A stretch of DNA of 64,000 bases from Streptomyces camelliae (GTDB lineage: Bacteria > Actinomycetota > Actinomycetes > Streptomycetales > Streptomycetaceae). The stretch is taken from positions 1,178,001 to 1,242,000 of the forward strand of contig NZ_CP115300.1 of the NCBI RefSeq assembly GCF_027625935.1, given 5' to 3'. A program made the position numbers and the translations under genes. The stretch's first letter is position 1; the number at the start of each line of letters is the position of its first letter. Under the pieces are notes generated by a model. That model searched no databases, was not told where the DNA came from, and was given only the letters and a program-made list of their open reading frames with translations. Positions 48,700 through 57,017 of this stretch are shown piece after piece.

Positions 48700-49635
48700 T
48701 CAGCGCAGCAGGCCCTGCTCCTTCAGATAGGTACGGGCCACGTCGGCGGGCAGCCGGCGCCAGCTGTCGACCTGCTGGTTCATTGCCGCCAGGTCGGCCG
48801 TGGTGAGGACGTCGTTGAGCTTGCCGAGCGCCTTCGCCACGCTCTCGCTGCCCGCCCGCGCGCGGTTGACGACCGGGACGATGTAGTCGGCGTTCTGCAG
48901 ATGCCTGTCGTCGGCGAGCAGGACCAGGCCGAAGGAGTCCAGGGTGGCGTCCGTGGTGGTGGTCAGCACCATCTGGTCCCGGCCCTCCTGCACGGCCCGC
49001 TTGGCCTGAGTGGTGCCGACGCCCTTGGGATCGACACCGGTGATGTCGATGCCGTACACCTTCTTCAACCCCGGTGCGCAGTACGGCCGTCGGACGCACT
49101 CGTCGCCCGCCGCGAGCCGCACCCGCAGCCCCGAGGCGCCCAGGTCGGCGAGGGTCCGCAGGCGGTGTTCGCGGGCGTAGTCGGCGCGTACGGCGAAGGC
49201 GTTCTGGTCGACGGCCCGGCCGGGCGGCAGGACGGTGAGACCCCGGGGTGCGGCCAGGCGGCGCAGCGCCTTCATCGTCCTGCCGAGGTCGGGTGAGCCG
49301 ACGGGCTCGGCGTCGGCGCCGTGGGCCTTGGCGTTCAGCCAGTCGGCGAAGGTGGCCGCGTACTCGGGCACGACGTCGATCTGGCCGGACTCCAGCGCCG
49401 GTTCGTACAGTTCCCGGTTGGCGACCGTGATCATCGAGGTCCGGTAGCCGGCCCGGTTCAGCAGCTGGGCGTACATCTGGGCGAGCAGGTCGCTCTCGGT
49501 GAAGCCGGCCGAGCCGATGGTGAGGTGGTGGCTGTCGCCGGGCGGTGCGGTGACCTCGCCGCGGTTCTCCAGGGCGGGGCCGGTGGTGCAGGCGGTGAGG
49601 GTGAGGAGGGCGACGGCCGGCAGGGCTCTTCTCAT
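48700..49635 (-). CDS. opuCC: Osmoprotectant ABC transporter substrate-binding lipoprotein
   Basis: 311 residues. A short signal peptide with lipobox (ALPAVALLTLTACTTGPALE, LTAC) leads to the OpuAC/ProX-type binding domain: LTIGSAGFTESDLLAQMYAQ, IDVVPEYAATFADWLNA, MVLTTTTDATLDSFGLVLLA and VVNRARAGSESVAKALGKLN. Predicted to bind quaternary amines at the cell surface. ATG 49635 overlaps the upstream permease stop (ATGA). The end lies eight bases from the convergent ATPase gene. Confidence 0.88.
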   Translation of the reverse strand: MRRALPAVALLTLTACTTGPALENRGEVTAPPGDSHHLTIGSAGFTESDLLAQMYAQLLNRAGYRTSMITVANRELYEPALESGQIDVVPEYAATFADWLNAKAHGADAEPVGSPDLGRTMKALRRLAAPRGLTVLPPGRAVDQNAFAVRADYAREHRLRTLADLGASGLRVRLAAGDECVRRPYCAPGLKKVYGIDITGVDPKGVGTTQAKRAVQEGRDQMVLTTTTDATLDSFGLVLLADDRHLQNADYIVPVVNRARAGSESVAKALGKLNDVLTTADLAAMNQQVDSWRRLPADVARTYLKEQGLLR

Positions 49636-50303
49636 CGGCCGCCCCGGACACGCGCCGGCGCCAGCCGTTCGGCGACCTCGAACGCCCCTTCCACGACGAG
49701 CGCGAACACGGCCACCAGGATCGCGCCGGCGACCACCTGGGGCGTGCTGGCCAGGTTGAAACCGGCGGTGATGATCCGGCCGAGGCCGCCGCCGCCCGCG
49801 AGCGCGGCGATGGTGGCGGTGGCGACCAGCTGGACGGCGGCGATCCTGACCCCGGTCAGGACCAGCGGCAGCGCCAGCGGGAGTTCCACGCGCAGCAGCA
49901 TCTGCCGCCCCGTCATCCCCATGCCACGCGCCGCCCGCACGACGCTGCGGTCGACCTCGCGCATGCCGACGTAGGCGTTGGTGAGCAGCGGGGGGACGGC
50001 GAACAGCACCAGGGCCACCACCGTCGGACCCTCGCCCCACCTGCCGACCGGGGTGAGGAGCAGCAGCACCAGGACGGCGAAGGTGGGCACGGCCCGGCCG
50101 GCGTTGGAGACGTTCACGGCGAGCGCGCCGCCCTTGCCGAGGTGGCCGAGGACCAGGGCGACCGGCAGCGCGATCGCACAGCTGACGGCGAGACAGACCA
50201 CGGTGAGGACGAGGTGCTGAAGCAGCCGGTGCCGGATGCCGTCGTCGCCGGACCAGTGCGCGGGGTCGGTGAGCCAGTGCCAGGCGGCGGCGAGCGTGCT
50301 CAT
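49632..50303 (-). CDS. Osmoprotectant ABC transporter permease
   Basis: 223 residues with five to six membrane helices and the BPD_transp_1 EAA loop (ARGMGMTGRQMLLRVELPLA, then LPLVLTGVRIAAVQLVA). GRAVPTFAVLVLLLLTPVGR and FAVPPLLTNAYVGMREVD match OpuCB/OpuCD. The ATG overlaps the stop of the next permease gene (ATGA at 50300-50303). It forms the membrane channel with its neighbour. Confidence 0.88.
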   Translation of the reverse strand: MSTLAAAWHWLTDPAHWSGDDGIRHRLLQHLVLTVVCLAVSCAIALPVALVLGHLGKGGALAVNVSNAGRAVPTFAVLVLLLLTPVGRWGEGPTVVALVLFAVPPLLTNAYVGMREVDRSVVRAARGMGMTGRQMLLRVELPLALPLVLTGVRIAAVQLVATATIAALAGGGGLGRIITAGFNLASTPQVVAGAILVAVFALVVEGAFEVAERLAPARVRGGR

Positions 50304-50980
50304 GACCGGCCCGCCCGGGTCCAGGGGGTGATCAGCCGCTGCACACCGAGCAGCAGCAGGTCGGCGAGGACGGCGATCAGCACGCACAGCACGGACGCGG
50401 TGAGCACCTGCGCCTTGAAGTAGGTGTTCATGCCCGCGTAGATGAGGTTCCCGAGGCCGCCGAAGCCGACGATCGCGCCGACCGTGACCAGGGAGACCGC
50501 CGAGACGGCGGCGATGCGCAGCCCGGCCATCGCGGCGGGCAGGGCGAGGGGCAGCTCCACGGTGAGCAGCAGCCGGACCGGGCCGTAGCCGAGGCCGCGC
50601 GCCGCCTGCCGGGTCTCCTCCGGGACCGCGCGCAGGCCCGCGAGGATGTTCCGGACCAGGAGGGTGAGCGAATACAGCACCAGTCCGGCGACGACGAGGC
50701 CGGCGGACAGGCCGTAGACCGGCAGCAGCAGGGAGAACATGGCCAGGGACGGGATGGTGTAGAGGATCGTCGTCACCGCGAGCACGGGCCCGGCCGCCCA
50801 GCCCCAGCGGCGCGCCAGCACCGCGAGCGGCACGGCGACGACCAGTCCGATGAGCACCGACAGGGCGGTCAGCCGGACGTGCTGGACGACCGCGTCGAGC
50901 AGGATCTGCCGGCGCGTGGTCAGGTAGGCGCCGCAGATCCAGTCGTTGCGCGCGAGGCAGTCGTGCGGCGGGGTGGTCAC
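50300..50980 (-). CDS. Osmoprotectant ABC transporter permease
   Basis: 226 residues. Five membrane helices (LTALSVLIGLVVAVPLAVLA, TILYTIPSLAMFSLLLPVYG, LVVAGLVLYSLTLLVRNILA, ...) and the EAA-type loop ARGLGYGPVRLLLTVELPLA. First gene of a three-gene minus-strand operon with the second permease and the binding protein, all joined by ATGA overlaps. GTG 50980 follows the repeat-containing gap; no strong promoter is obvious. Confidence 0.88.
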   Translation of the reverse strand: MTTPPHDCLARNDWICGAYLTTRRQILLDAVVQHVRLTALSVLIGLVVAVPLAVLARRWGWAAGPVLAVTTILYTIPSLAMFSLLLPVYGLSAGLVVAGLVLYSLTLLVRNILAGLRAVPEETRQAARGLGYGPVRLLLTVELPLALPAAMAGLRIAAVSAVSLVTVGAIVGFGGLGNLIYAGMNTYFKAQVLTASVLCVLIAVLADLLLLGVQRLITPWTRAGRS

Positions 50981-51041
50981 CGTTTCATTGGACCGGGAGG
51001 GAGATCAGGGGGCCGCGTCGGGTTGGGCCGTACGGGGGCAG

Positions 51042-51102
51042 CACCCCGAAGGGGCGCGGTCGTCTGCGCGATCAGCCACGACGGACCCGGAGACGACCGG
51101 CG
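51042..51102. repeat. Intergenic repeat, copy 4
   Basis: CCCC-GAA-GGGG hairpin (51044-51054) followed by GCGCGGTCGTCTGCGCGATC and AGCCACGACGGACCCGGAGA. The order CCCCGAAGGGGCGCGG, CTGCGCGA, CAGCCACGACGGACCC is the familiar Streptomyces intergenic repeat. It lies downstream of the TetR gene and upstream of the OpuC operon. Confidence 0.65.
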
Positions 51103-51113
51103 GCCCCTCACGG

Positions 51114-51686
51114 TCAAGCCATCCCGGCCGCGTCCATCAGCGCTGTCACCGTCGTCACGGCCAGTCCGTCCGCCAGGTTTTCCACCTTCGCGCCGGCCCG
51201 CGCGCTCGCACCGTCGAAGACGAGCACGAGCTGGCGGGCCAGGAGTTCGGGGTCGCGGGCGCCGCCGCGCTCCGCCTCGGTGCGGAAGGTCCGCGTCAGA
51301 CGGTCCTTGACGCCGCGGGCGACGACGCTCGCCGGGTGTCCGGGGTCCTTCAGCTCGACGAGGACGGCCAGGTAGGGGCAGCCGTGGTAGTCGGGGTCCG
51401 CGGCGGCCTTCGTCACCTGCTCGAAGACGTGCAGGATGCGCTCGCGCGGGGTCGCGGTCTCCGGGTGGGGGTGGGCGAGCTGGGCCTCGTACCACGCGGC
51501 GCGCCGCTCCAGGCTCGCGGCCAGCATCGCGTCCTTGCTGTCGAAGAGCTGGTACATCGACCGCTTGGAGACGCCCGCCTGCCGGCACAGTGCCTCGATG
51601 CCGATGCCGACGCCGTCGCGGTAGGAGAGTTCGGCGGTGGCGTCGAGCAGCCGGTCGCGGGAGGACGCCTTGTCGGTGGTGGCCAT
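51114..51686 (-). CDS. TetR-family transcriptional regulator
   Basis: 190 residues. Helix-turn-helix RDRLLDATAELSYRDGVGIG, then LCRQAGVSKRSMYQLFDSKD around 30-55. The C-terminal half begins near 75 and includes DYHGCPYLAVLVELKDPGHP, which is seen in a widely distributed actinobacterial TetR group. It is divergent from the MoxR gene across 122 bases holding a perfect ACCGATCGGT palindrome (51721-51730), and probably autoregulates and controls the MoxR/VWA pair. Confidence 0.87.
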   Translation of the reverse strand: MATTDKASSRDRLLDATAELSYRDGVGIGIEALCRQAGVSKRSMYQLFDSKDAMLAASLERRAAWYEAQLAHPHPETATPRERILHVFEQVTKAAADPDYHGCPYLAVLVELKDPGHPASVVARGVKDRLTRTFRTEAERGGARDPELLARQLVLVFDGASARAGAKVENLADGLAVTTVTALMDAAGMA

Positions 51687-51720
51687 ACGGCGAGGTTACC
51701 GCGGCGCGGACAACGAGGAA

Positions 51721-51730
51721 ACCGATCGGT
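51721..51730. promoter_or_regulatory. Candidate TetR operator
   Basis: ACCGATCGGT, perfect 10-bp palindrome, typical of TetR-type sites in actinomycetes. It is followed by GTATACAC, which is also palindromic at GTATAC. Between the TetR and MoxR starts. Confidence 0.6.
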
Positions 51731-51808
51731 GTATACACGTGACAGGGATGCTGAACAAGCGCTTAGATAGGAGCCCGGACACCCGTTCCCGATCCGCCGG
51801 AGGCCCCG

Positions 51809-52666
51809 TTGTTCACGTCCGTCGACGACGTCTCCGCCCGCCTCGCCGAGACCGGCTACCTCGCCTCGCCCGCCGTCGCGACGACCGTGTTCCTCGCCGA
51901 CCGGCTGGGCAAGCCGTTGCTGGTGGAGGGTCCGGCCGGGGTGGGCAAGACCGAGCTGGCCAAGGCGGTCGCCCAGGTGGCCGGGGCGCGGCTGGTCCGG
52001 CTCCAGTGCTACGAGGGCGTGGACGAGTCCCGCGCGCTGTACGAGTGGAACCACGCCAAACAGCTGCTGCGCATCACCGCGGGCCGCGACGAGAGCTGGG
52101 ACGAGACCCGCACCGACATCTTCAGCGAGGAGTTCCTGCTCCCCCGCCCGCTGCTCACCGCCATCCGCGGGGACGAGCCGACCGTGCTGCTCATCGACGA
52201 GACCGACAAGGCCGACGTCGAGATGGAGGGACTGCTGCTGGAGGTGCTCAGCGACTTCCAGATCACGGTCCCGGAGCTGGGCACGGTCACCGCGACCCGC
52301 CGCCCGTTCGTCGTCCTGACCTCCAACGCCGGCCGGGAGCTGTCCGAGGCGCTGCGCCGCCGCTGCCTGTTCCTGCACATCGGCTTCCCCGAGGAGGAGC
52401 TGGAGCGGCGGATCGTCCGGCTGAAGGTGCCGGGCCTCACCGAGGCGCTCACCGAGTCGGTGGTCCGGGTGGTCGGGGCGCTGCGCGCGATGGACCTGCG
52501 CAAGGCTCCGTCCGTCGCCGAGACCGTCGACTGGGCGCGCACCCTGCTGGCCCTGGGCGCCGGCGCGCTGGACGAGACGGTCGTACGGGACAGTCTCGGA
52601 GTGATCCTCAAGCACCAGGACGACATCCAGAAGGCGGCGGCGAAGCTCGACCTGGACGCGCTGTGA
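51809..52666 (+). CDS. MoxR-family AAA+ ATPase
   Basis: 285 residues. Walker A GPAGVGKTELA near 35-45, Walker B VLLIDETDKAD near 128-135, sensor region VLTSNAGRELSEALRRRC near 172. MoxR proteins act as chaperones for metal-cofactor enzymes and work with a von Willebrand factor A protein. Its partner follows immediately with a GTGA overlap, the CoxD/CoxE arrangement. TTG 51809 is preceded by GGAGG five bases upstream, which fixes the start. No CO dehydrogenase genes are seen in the window, so the client is unknown. Confidence 0.88.
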   Translation: MFTSVDDVSARLAETGYLASPAVATTVFLADRLGKPLLVEGPAGVGKTELAKAVAQVAGARLVRLQCYEGVDESRALYEWNHAKQLLRITAGRDESWDETRTDIFSEEFLLPRPLLTAIRGDEPTVLLIDETDKADVEMEGLLLEVLSDFQITVPELGTVTATRRPFVVLTSNAGRELSEALRRRCLFLHIGFPEEELERRIVRLKVPGLTEALTESVVRVVGALRAMDLRKAPSVAETVDWARTLLALGAGALDETVVRDSLGVILKHQDDIQKAAAKLDLDAL

Positions 52667-54033
52667 CCGAGGTCCCCGAGCGGATCACCGGCCTGGTCGG
52701 GGCGCTGCGCGCGCACGGGGTGCGGATCGGCACGGGTGAGACGGTGGACGCGGCCCGCGCGGTGGAGGCACTCGGGCTCACGGACCGGGAGCTGCTGCGT
52801 GAGGGGCTGGCCGCGACGCTGCTGCACGGCCCGGGACAGCGGGCGGTGTTCGACCCCGTCTTCGACCTGTACTTCCCGCGCACGGTGGGGGGACCGGACG
52901 GCGCGGGCGCGGGCCGTGACGAGCTGCGCGACCGGCTGGCTCGGGCGCTGGCCGCGGGCGACCAGGCCATGATGGCCCGGTTGGCGGCCGAGGCGGTGGA
53001 CGGCATGGGCGGATACGGCAGTTCACCGGGGTCGGACGGCTTCTCCGCGTACCAGACCCTCGAACGGCTGCGCCCGCAGACCCTGTTGGCGCGGGTGCGG
53101 TCGGACGTGCGCGGACGGGACGGGGGCGGAAGCGGGAACGGCGACGGTACGGACTTCGCGGACCGGCTGCTGGACGACGAGATCCGGCGCCGGATCGAGC
53201 AGTTCCGGCGGATGGTAGGGGCGGAGGCGCGGCGCCGGGTCGCCGAGCGGCGCGGGCGGGACGAGATCGCCCGGCGCGGTGTCGTACCGACCGCCGACCG
53301 GGTGGACTTCCTGTTCGCGGGCCGGGACCAACTGGCCGAACTGCGCAGGGCCGTATCGCCGCTCGCACGCAAGCTGGCCACCCGGCTGGCCGCGCGCCGG
53401 CGCCGTGCCGCGCGCGGCACGGTCGACCTGCGCCGCACCCTGCGCTCCTCGCTGTCCACGGGCGGGGTGCCGATGCGGCCGGTGCTGCGCCGGCGCCGGC
53501 CGGTCCGCCCCGAACTGGTCCTGCTGTGCGACGTGTCCGGCTCGGTGTCCGGCTTCTCCGACTTCACGATGCTGCTCGTGCAGGCGCTGCACGACCAGTT
53601 CAGCAAGATCCGGGTGTTCGCCTTCGTCAACCGGCTGGACGAGGTGACCGGCCTGCTGGAGCACGGCCGCGCCGACCCCGACGGGCTGAGCGCCCGCATC
53701 CGCGCCGAGGCCACGCTGACCGGCTGGCACGGCAGCAGCGACTACGGCGTGGCGCTGGGCGAGTTCGCCGAGCGGTACGGCGACGCGGTCGGCCCGCGCA
53801 CGACCGTGTTCGTCCTCGGGGACGCCCGGACCAACATGAGCGACCCGAACCTGGCCGCCGTACGCGAGGTCGCCCGGCGGGCCCGGCGCGTGTACTGGCT
53901 GAACCCGGAGCCGCGCGGTCAGTGGGGCACCGGCGACTCGGCCGCGCCCGACTACGCGGACCTGGTCGAGATGCACGAGTGCCGTACGGCCCGTCAGCTC
54001 AGCTCGCTGATCGCCCGGCTGCTTCCGGTGTGA
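52663..54033 (+). CDS. VWA-domain protein (CoxE-like), MoxR partner
   Basis: 456 residues. The N-terminal part is helical (GLVGALRAHGVRIGTGETVD, then a hinge), with long Arg-rich helices near 180-255. The C-terminal VWA domain starts around 280 with a full MIDAS motif VLLCDVSGSVSGFSDF near 290 and later SSDYGVALGEF and VFVLGDARTNMSDPNLAAV. This CoxE arrangement uses bound metal for protein contacts. The GTG start overlaps the MoxR stop (GTGA), so the two are co-translated. Confidence 0.87.
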   Translation: MTEVPERITGLVGALRAHGVRIGTGETVDAARAVEALGLTDRELLREGLAATLLHGPGQRAVFDPVFDLYFPRTVGGPDGAGAGRDELRDRLARALAAGDQAMMARLAAEAVDGMGGYGSSPGSDGFSAYQTLERLRPQTLLARVRSDVRGRDGGGSGNGDGTDFADRLLDDEIRRRIEQFRRMVGAEARRRVAERRGRDEIARRGVVPTADRVDFLFAGRDQLAELRRAVSPLARKLATRLAARRRRAARGTVDLRRTLRSSLSTGGVPMRPVLRRRRPVRPELVLLCDVSGSVSGFSDFTMLLVQALHDQFSKIRVFAFVNRLDEVTGLLEHGRADPDGLSARIRAEATLTGWHGSSDYGVALGEFAERYGDAVGPRTTVFVLGDARTNMSDPNLAAVREVARRARRVYWLNPEPRGQWGTGDSAAPDYADLVEMHECRTARQLSSLIARLLPV

Positions 54034-54108
54034 TCGACTGGTCCCGAACGACCGCGGTCCGCAGCTGATCCGGACCGAGCCGCACTGATCTGTACAAGGA
54101 CGTACGCC

Positions 54109-55083
54109 ATGGGCCACTCCCCCGTCTCGCTCGGCACCTTCCCCACGCCCGTCGAACCGGCGCCCCGGCTCGCCGCCGCGCTCGGGCTCGGCCCGGAGGA
54201 CCTGTGGATCAAACGGGACGACCTGACCGGTCTGGGCGGCGGCGGGAACAAGATCCGCAAACTGGAGTGGACGGTCGGCGCGGCGCTCGCCGAGGGCGCG
54301 GACACGCTCGTGACCACGGGGGCCCCGCAGAGCAACCACGCCCGGCTGACCGCCGCCGCGGCCGCCCGTCTGGGCCTGGCCGCCGTCCTTGTCCTGCGCG
54401 GCGCGCCGGGCGCCTCACGGTCCGGGAACCTCGCCCTGGACGGACTCTTCGGGGCGCGCATCGCCTGGGCGGGCGAGGTGGACCAGGCGGGGCTGGACGA
54501 CGCGGCGGCCGAGGTGTGCGCGCGGCTGCGGGCGGACGGTGCCCGGCCCGCGCTGATCCCGTTCGGGGGGTCGGCCGTGCCGGGTGCCCGCGGCTATGTG
54601 CGCTGCGGCGAGGAGCTGGACGAGCAACTGCCCGAGCTGCGCACCGTGGTGGTCGCGCTCGGCTCGGGCGGCACGATGGCCGGCCTGGTCGCGGCCCTGG
54701 GCACCGGCTCGGTGCTCGGTGTCGACGTGGGCGCGCTGGCCGACCCGGCCGCGGCGGTGGCACGGTTCGCGGCGCCGCTGACGACGGAGGAGGTCACGGC
54801 CGAGGGTCTGCGGGTGCGCCGCGACCAGGTGGGCGCCGGCTACGCGACGCTGACCGGACCCGCGGCCGAGGCACTCCGGCTCGCCGCCCGTACCGAGGGC
54901 CTCGTCCTCGACCCCGTGTACACCGCCCGGGCCCTGGCCGGCCTGCGCGCGGCCGTCGCCGACGGTGACGTCCGGCCGGGCGAGAAGACGGTGTTCGTCC
55001 ACACCGGCGGCCTGCCCGGCCTGTTCGGGCACGCGGACGCGGTGGCGTTCGCGGAGGCGGGGGCGGCCGTCTTCGAGGGATGA
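54109..55083 (+). CDS. D-cysteine desulfhydrase / ACC deaminase family PLP enzyme
   Basis: 324 residues. The PLP lysine segment LTGLGGGGNKIRKLEW lies near 45, with LVTTGAPQSNHARLTAAAAA near 70 and VVVALGSGGTMAGLVAALG near 185 binding the phosphate. The family cleaves D-cysteine to pyruvate, sulfide and ammonia, or deaminates 1-aminocyclopropane-1-carboxylate; the two cannot be told apart without deciding active-site residues. L-cysteate lyase is another family role. Cytoplasmic. Ends 32 bases before a strong hairpin. Confidence 0.85.
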   Translation: MGHSPVSLGTFPTPVEPAPRLAAALGLGPEDLWIKRDDLTGLGGGGNKIRKLEWTVGAALAEGADTLVTTGAPQSNHARLTAAAAARLGLAAVLVLRGAPGASRSGNLALDGLFGARIAWAGEVDQAGLDDAAAEVCARLRADGARPALIPFGGSAVPGARGYVRCGEELDEQLPELRTVVVALGSGGTMAGLVAALGTGSVLGVDVGALADPAAAVARFAAPLTTEEVTAEGLRVRRDQVGAGYATLTGPAAEALRLAARTEGLVLDPVYTARALAGLRAAVADGDVRPGEKTVFVHTGGLPGLFGHADAVAFAEAGAAVFEG

Positions 55084-55114
55084 CGGTGGCGGGCCGTACG
55101 GCCCCGCACCTGCG

Positions 55115-55141
55115 ACCGGGTCGCACGCCGTGCGACCCGGT
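55115..55141. terminator. Bidirectional hairpin between desulfhydrase and cupin genes
   Basis: ACCGGGTCGCAC and GTGCGACCCGGT, a perfect 12-bp stem with a 3-base GCC loop, between two convergent genes. A second palindrome GGGCCGTACGGCCC lies about 20 bases before it. Confidence 0.8.
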
Positions 55142-55180
55142 ACGACGGAAGCGGCCCGGTACGACGGGGCGGCTCTTCCT

Positions 55181-55537
55181 TCAGTCCTTCGCGTACTCCT
55201 TGGCCATGGTCCCGGCGAAGTCGTAGACCACGAACTGCTCGTCCCCCACGACCCAGGCGTCATGGCCGGGCGGGCACACGAAGACGTCGCCGGGGCCGAC
55301 CTCGCCCTCGCCGCCGTCGTCCATGCGGATGTGCATGCGCCCCTGCACCACATAGCCGTTGTGGTGGACCATGCAGCTCTCGGTGCCCGCGATCGGCTTC
55401 ACGGACTCCGACCAGCGCCAACCCGGTTCGAAGGTGCCCACCGCGAAGTCGAGCCCGGTCAGGTGCAGGGCTTCGAGGTGGCCGCGGGGGAAGTCGCGCC
55501 GTTCGTCCGGCTTCTCGACCGTCTTCACTTCCAGCAT
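55181..55537 (-). CDS. Small cupin-domain protein
   Basis: 118 residues. A single cupin barrel: LHLTGLDFAVGTFEPGWRWS, ESCMVHHNGYVVQGRMHIRM and GDVFVCPPGHDAWVVGD. The first metal motif has only two histidines (VHHNG) and the second one (PPGHD), so a metal may be bound, but the enzyme activity is unknown. No signal peptide. The gene is preceded by a 261-base intergenic region containing a 26-bp near-palindrome close to the next plus-strand gene. Confidence 0.75.
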   Translation of the reverse strand: MLEVKTVEKPDERRDFPRGHLEALHLTGLDFAVGTFEPGWRWSESVKPIAGTESCMVHHNGYVVQGRMHIRMDDGGEGEVGPGDVFVCPPGHDAWVVGDEQFVVYDFAGTMAKEYAKD

Positions 55538-55740
55538 GACGGCGTCCTCCTTCCGGCCGCTGACCGCGGCCGGGGCCGGCCTGTCGTCCCCCGGCGGCCT
55601 CGGACGGCGCCGGAGCTGCGGCGGCGGCCGTACCCCACGCCTCCATCGTCGGCCCCGCGCCCTGGCAACGCCATACGGTGGCCGACGCCCGTGAAAATTC
55701 TTCGGTCGTCACCCGCAACCTCGCCCGGGGCCGGACGTCT

Positions 55741-55766
55741 GTCGAGGTGGAGGCCTCCACTTCGAC
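55741..55766. promoter_or_regulatory. 26-bp near-perfect palindrome in the leader of the proline-rich exported protein
   Basis: Arms GTCGAGGTGGAGG and CCTCCACTTCGAC pair at 12 of 13 positions (the other is G-T). It starts 58 bases before the start codon of the exported protein. It could be an operator, an RNA hairpin or an attenuator. The rest of 55538-55798 shows no gene. Confidence 0.5.
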
Positions 55767-55798
55767 CAGTTGTCCGACCCGAGCGAGCGAAGGAACCC

Positions 55799-56251
55799 AT
55801 GACCGCACACCGTGTCCCCCGCCCCCGCCATGTCCGCAGGCTGCGGGCCGCCCTGGGGGTCTCCGCCGTAGGCGCGGCCCTGGCCGTGGCCGGCACCATC
55901 ACCGCCCAGGCGGCCCAGAGCGGCAGCCACTCCCCCGCCCACACCGGCGTCACCGCCACCCCGGAACCGGCGGGCGGCCAGGCGACACCGTCCCCCGTAC
56001 CCTCCCCGGTCCCCACGGCCACCCCGTCCCCCGTACCCTCCCCGGTCCCCACGGCCACCCCATCACCCGTACCCTCCCCGGTCCGCACCGCCACCCCCAG
56101 CCCCGTGCCCTCCCCCACGCGCGCCACCTCCACCCCGGTGCCGTCCACCGCCGCACCGGCGCCCGTGCCCGTGCCGGTGCCGACTCCGGTGCCGGGGCAC
56201 GGTCCGCATCGCGGGCACCCCTCGCCGGCGCCGGCCGCGCCGCGGTACTGA
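55799..56251 (+). CDS. Exported Pro/Ser/Thr-rich repetitive protein
   Basis: 150 residues. A signal peptide (LRAALGVSAVGAALAVAGTI, then TAQAAQ, cleavage after AQA) is followed by a low-complexity mature region. Its core is a 12-residue repeat (TPSPVPSPVPTA) encoded by 36-base DNA repeats, then PVPVPVPTPVPG and a His/Gly-rich end. No transmembrane anchor or sorting signal is seen. The Pro-rich region likely spans the cell wall or is released. ATG 55799 follows GAAGGA. It may be linked to the following SigE-family sigma gene; no operon evidence beyond proximity (73 bases). Confidence 0.75.
   Translation: MTAHRVPRPRHVRRLRAALGVSAVGAALAVAGTITAQAAQSGSHSPAHTGVTATPEPAGGQATPSPVPSPVPTATPSPVPSPVPTATPSPVPSPVRTATPSPVPSPTRATSTPVPSTAAPAPVPVPVPTPVPGHGPHRGHPSPAPAAPRY
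55985..56092 (+). repeat. 36-bp minisatellite in the exported protein
   Basis: Three in-frame units (55985-56020, 56021-56056, 56057-56092). Units 1 and 2 differ by one base; unit 3 has a few changes (ATCACCC, GTCCGCACC). A fourth degenerate unit follows. Recent unequal crossing-over is the likely origin, and copy number may vary between strains. Confidence 0.8.
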
Positions 56252-56324
56252 GCCCGCACGCACCACCTAGGCAGGGCCGGGCGGGGAAGCCTGATCCGCT
56301 TCTCCGCCCGGCTCCGGGAGATCC

Positions 56325-57017
56325 ATGACGACAGCCACACCACCGGCGGCGACACTGCCCCGGGACCGGACCGGCGCCCCGCGCCGCCCCGCCTCCCCAT
56401 GGCGGTTGGGGATGCGGCTCCTGTCTCCTCTGCGGGGCCGTGTCCTCGCCCGCGCCGCCCGGACGGAGACCCCCGTCGGCCCGGCCGCACCCGGCACCGG
56501 TACGACGGCGTTCCCCGTCGGCCGCGAACAGCCTCCCGGCATCGAGGAGTTGTACCACCACCGCCGGCTGTCCCTGGTCCGGCTGGCGGTGCTGCTGGTG
56601 GACGATCTGCCCACGGCCGAGGACGTCGTCCAGGACGCCTTCACCGCACTCCTCCGCCGGCACGGTCACCGGCTGGCCTCGCTCGACGATCCGGAGGCCT
56701 ATCTGCGCACCAGTGTCGTCAACACGGCCCGTTCGGTGCTGCGCCGCCGCAGGACCGTACGAGCGCACACCCCCGCCCCCGAGGAGCACGCGCCCGCCCC
56801 CGAGGAGGACATCCTGCTGCACGAGGACCACCGGGAGGTGCTGGCGGCGCTGCGCACCCTGACCCGGCGCCAGCGGGAGGTACTGGTGCTGCGCTACTGG
56901 TCCCACCTGACCGAGGCCGAGATCGCCGCGACCCTCGGTCTGTCCCGGGGCACCGTCAAGTCCACGGCCAGCTGGGCCCTGGACGCCCTCGGCCGACGTC
57001 TGGAGGGGCTGCGATGA
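56325..57017 (+). CDS. RNA polymerase sigma factor, SigE/ECF family
   Basis: 230 residues with an unusual 65-residue N-terminal extension. Region 2 is near 75-135 (IEELYHHRRLSLVRLAVLLV, DDLPTAEDVVQDAFTALLRR). Region 4 is near 170-225 (ALRTLTRRQREVLVLRYWSH, LTEAEIAATLGLSRGTVKST). This is the SigE-like ECF branch abundant in Streptomyces, usually with a paired transmembrane anti-sigma. Here a small membrane protein gene overlaps its stop by ATGA and could play that role. ATG 56325 has GGGAG upstream. Confidence 0.85.
   Translation: MTTATPPAATLPRDRTGAPRRPASPWRLGMRLLSPLRGRVLARAARTETPVGPAAPGTGTTAFPVGREQPPGIEELYHHRRLSLVRLAVLLVDDLPTAEDVVQDAFTALLRRHGHRLASLDDPEAYLRTSVVNTARSVLRRRRTVRAHTPAPEEHAPAPEEDILLHEDHREVLAALRTLTRRQREVLVLRYWSHLTEAEIAATLGLSRGTVKSTASWALDALGRRLEGLR

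Noticed and set aside
55985..56092. Tandem 36-bp repeats considered as a CRISPR array
   Set aside because: Units are contiguous without spacers and encode an in-frame TPSPVPSPVPTA repeat; no cas gene is near.
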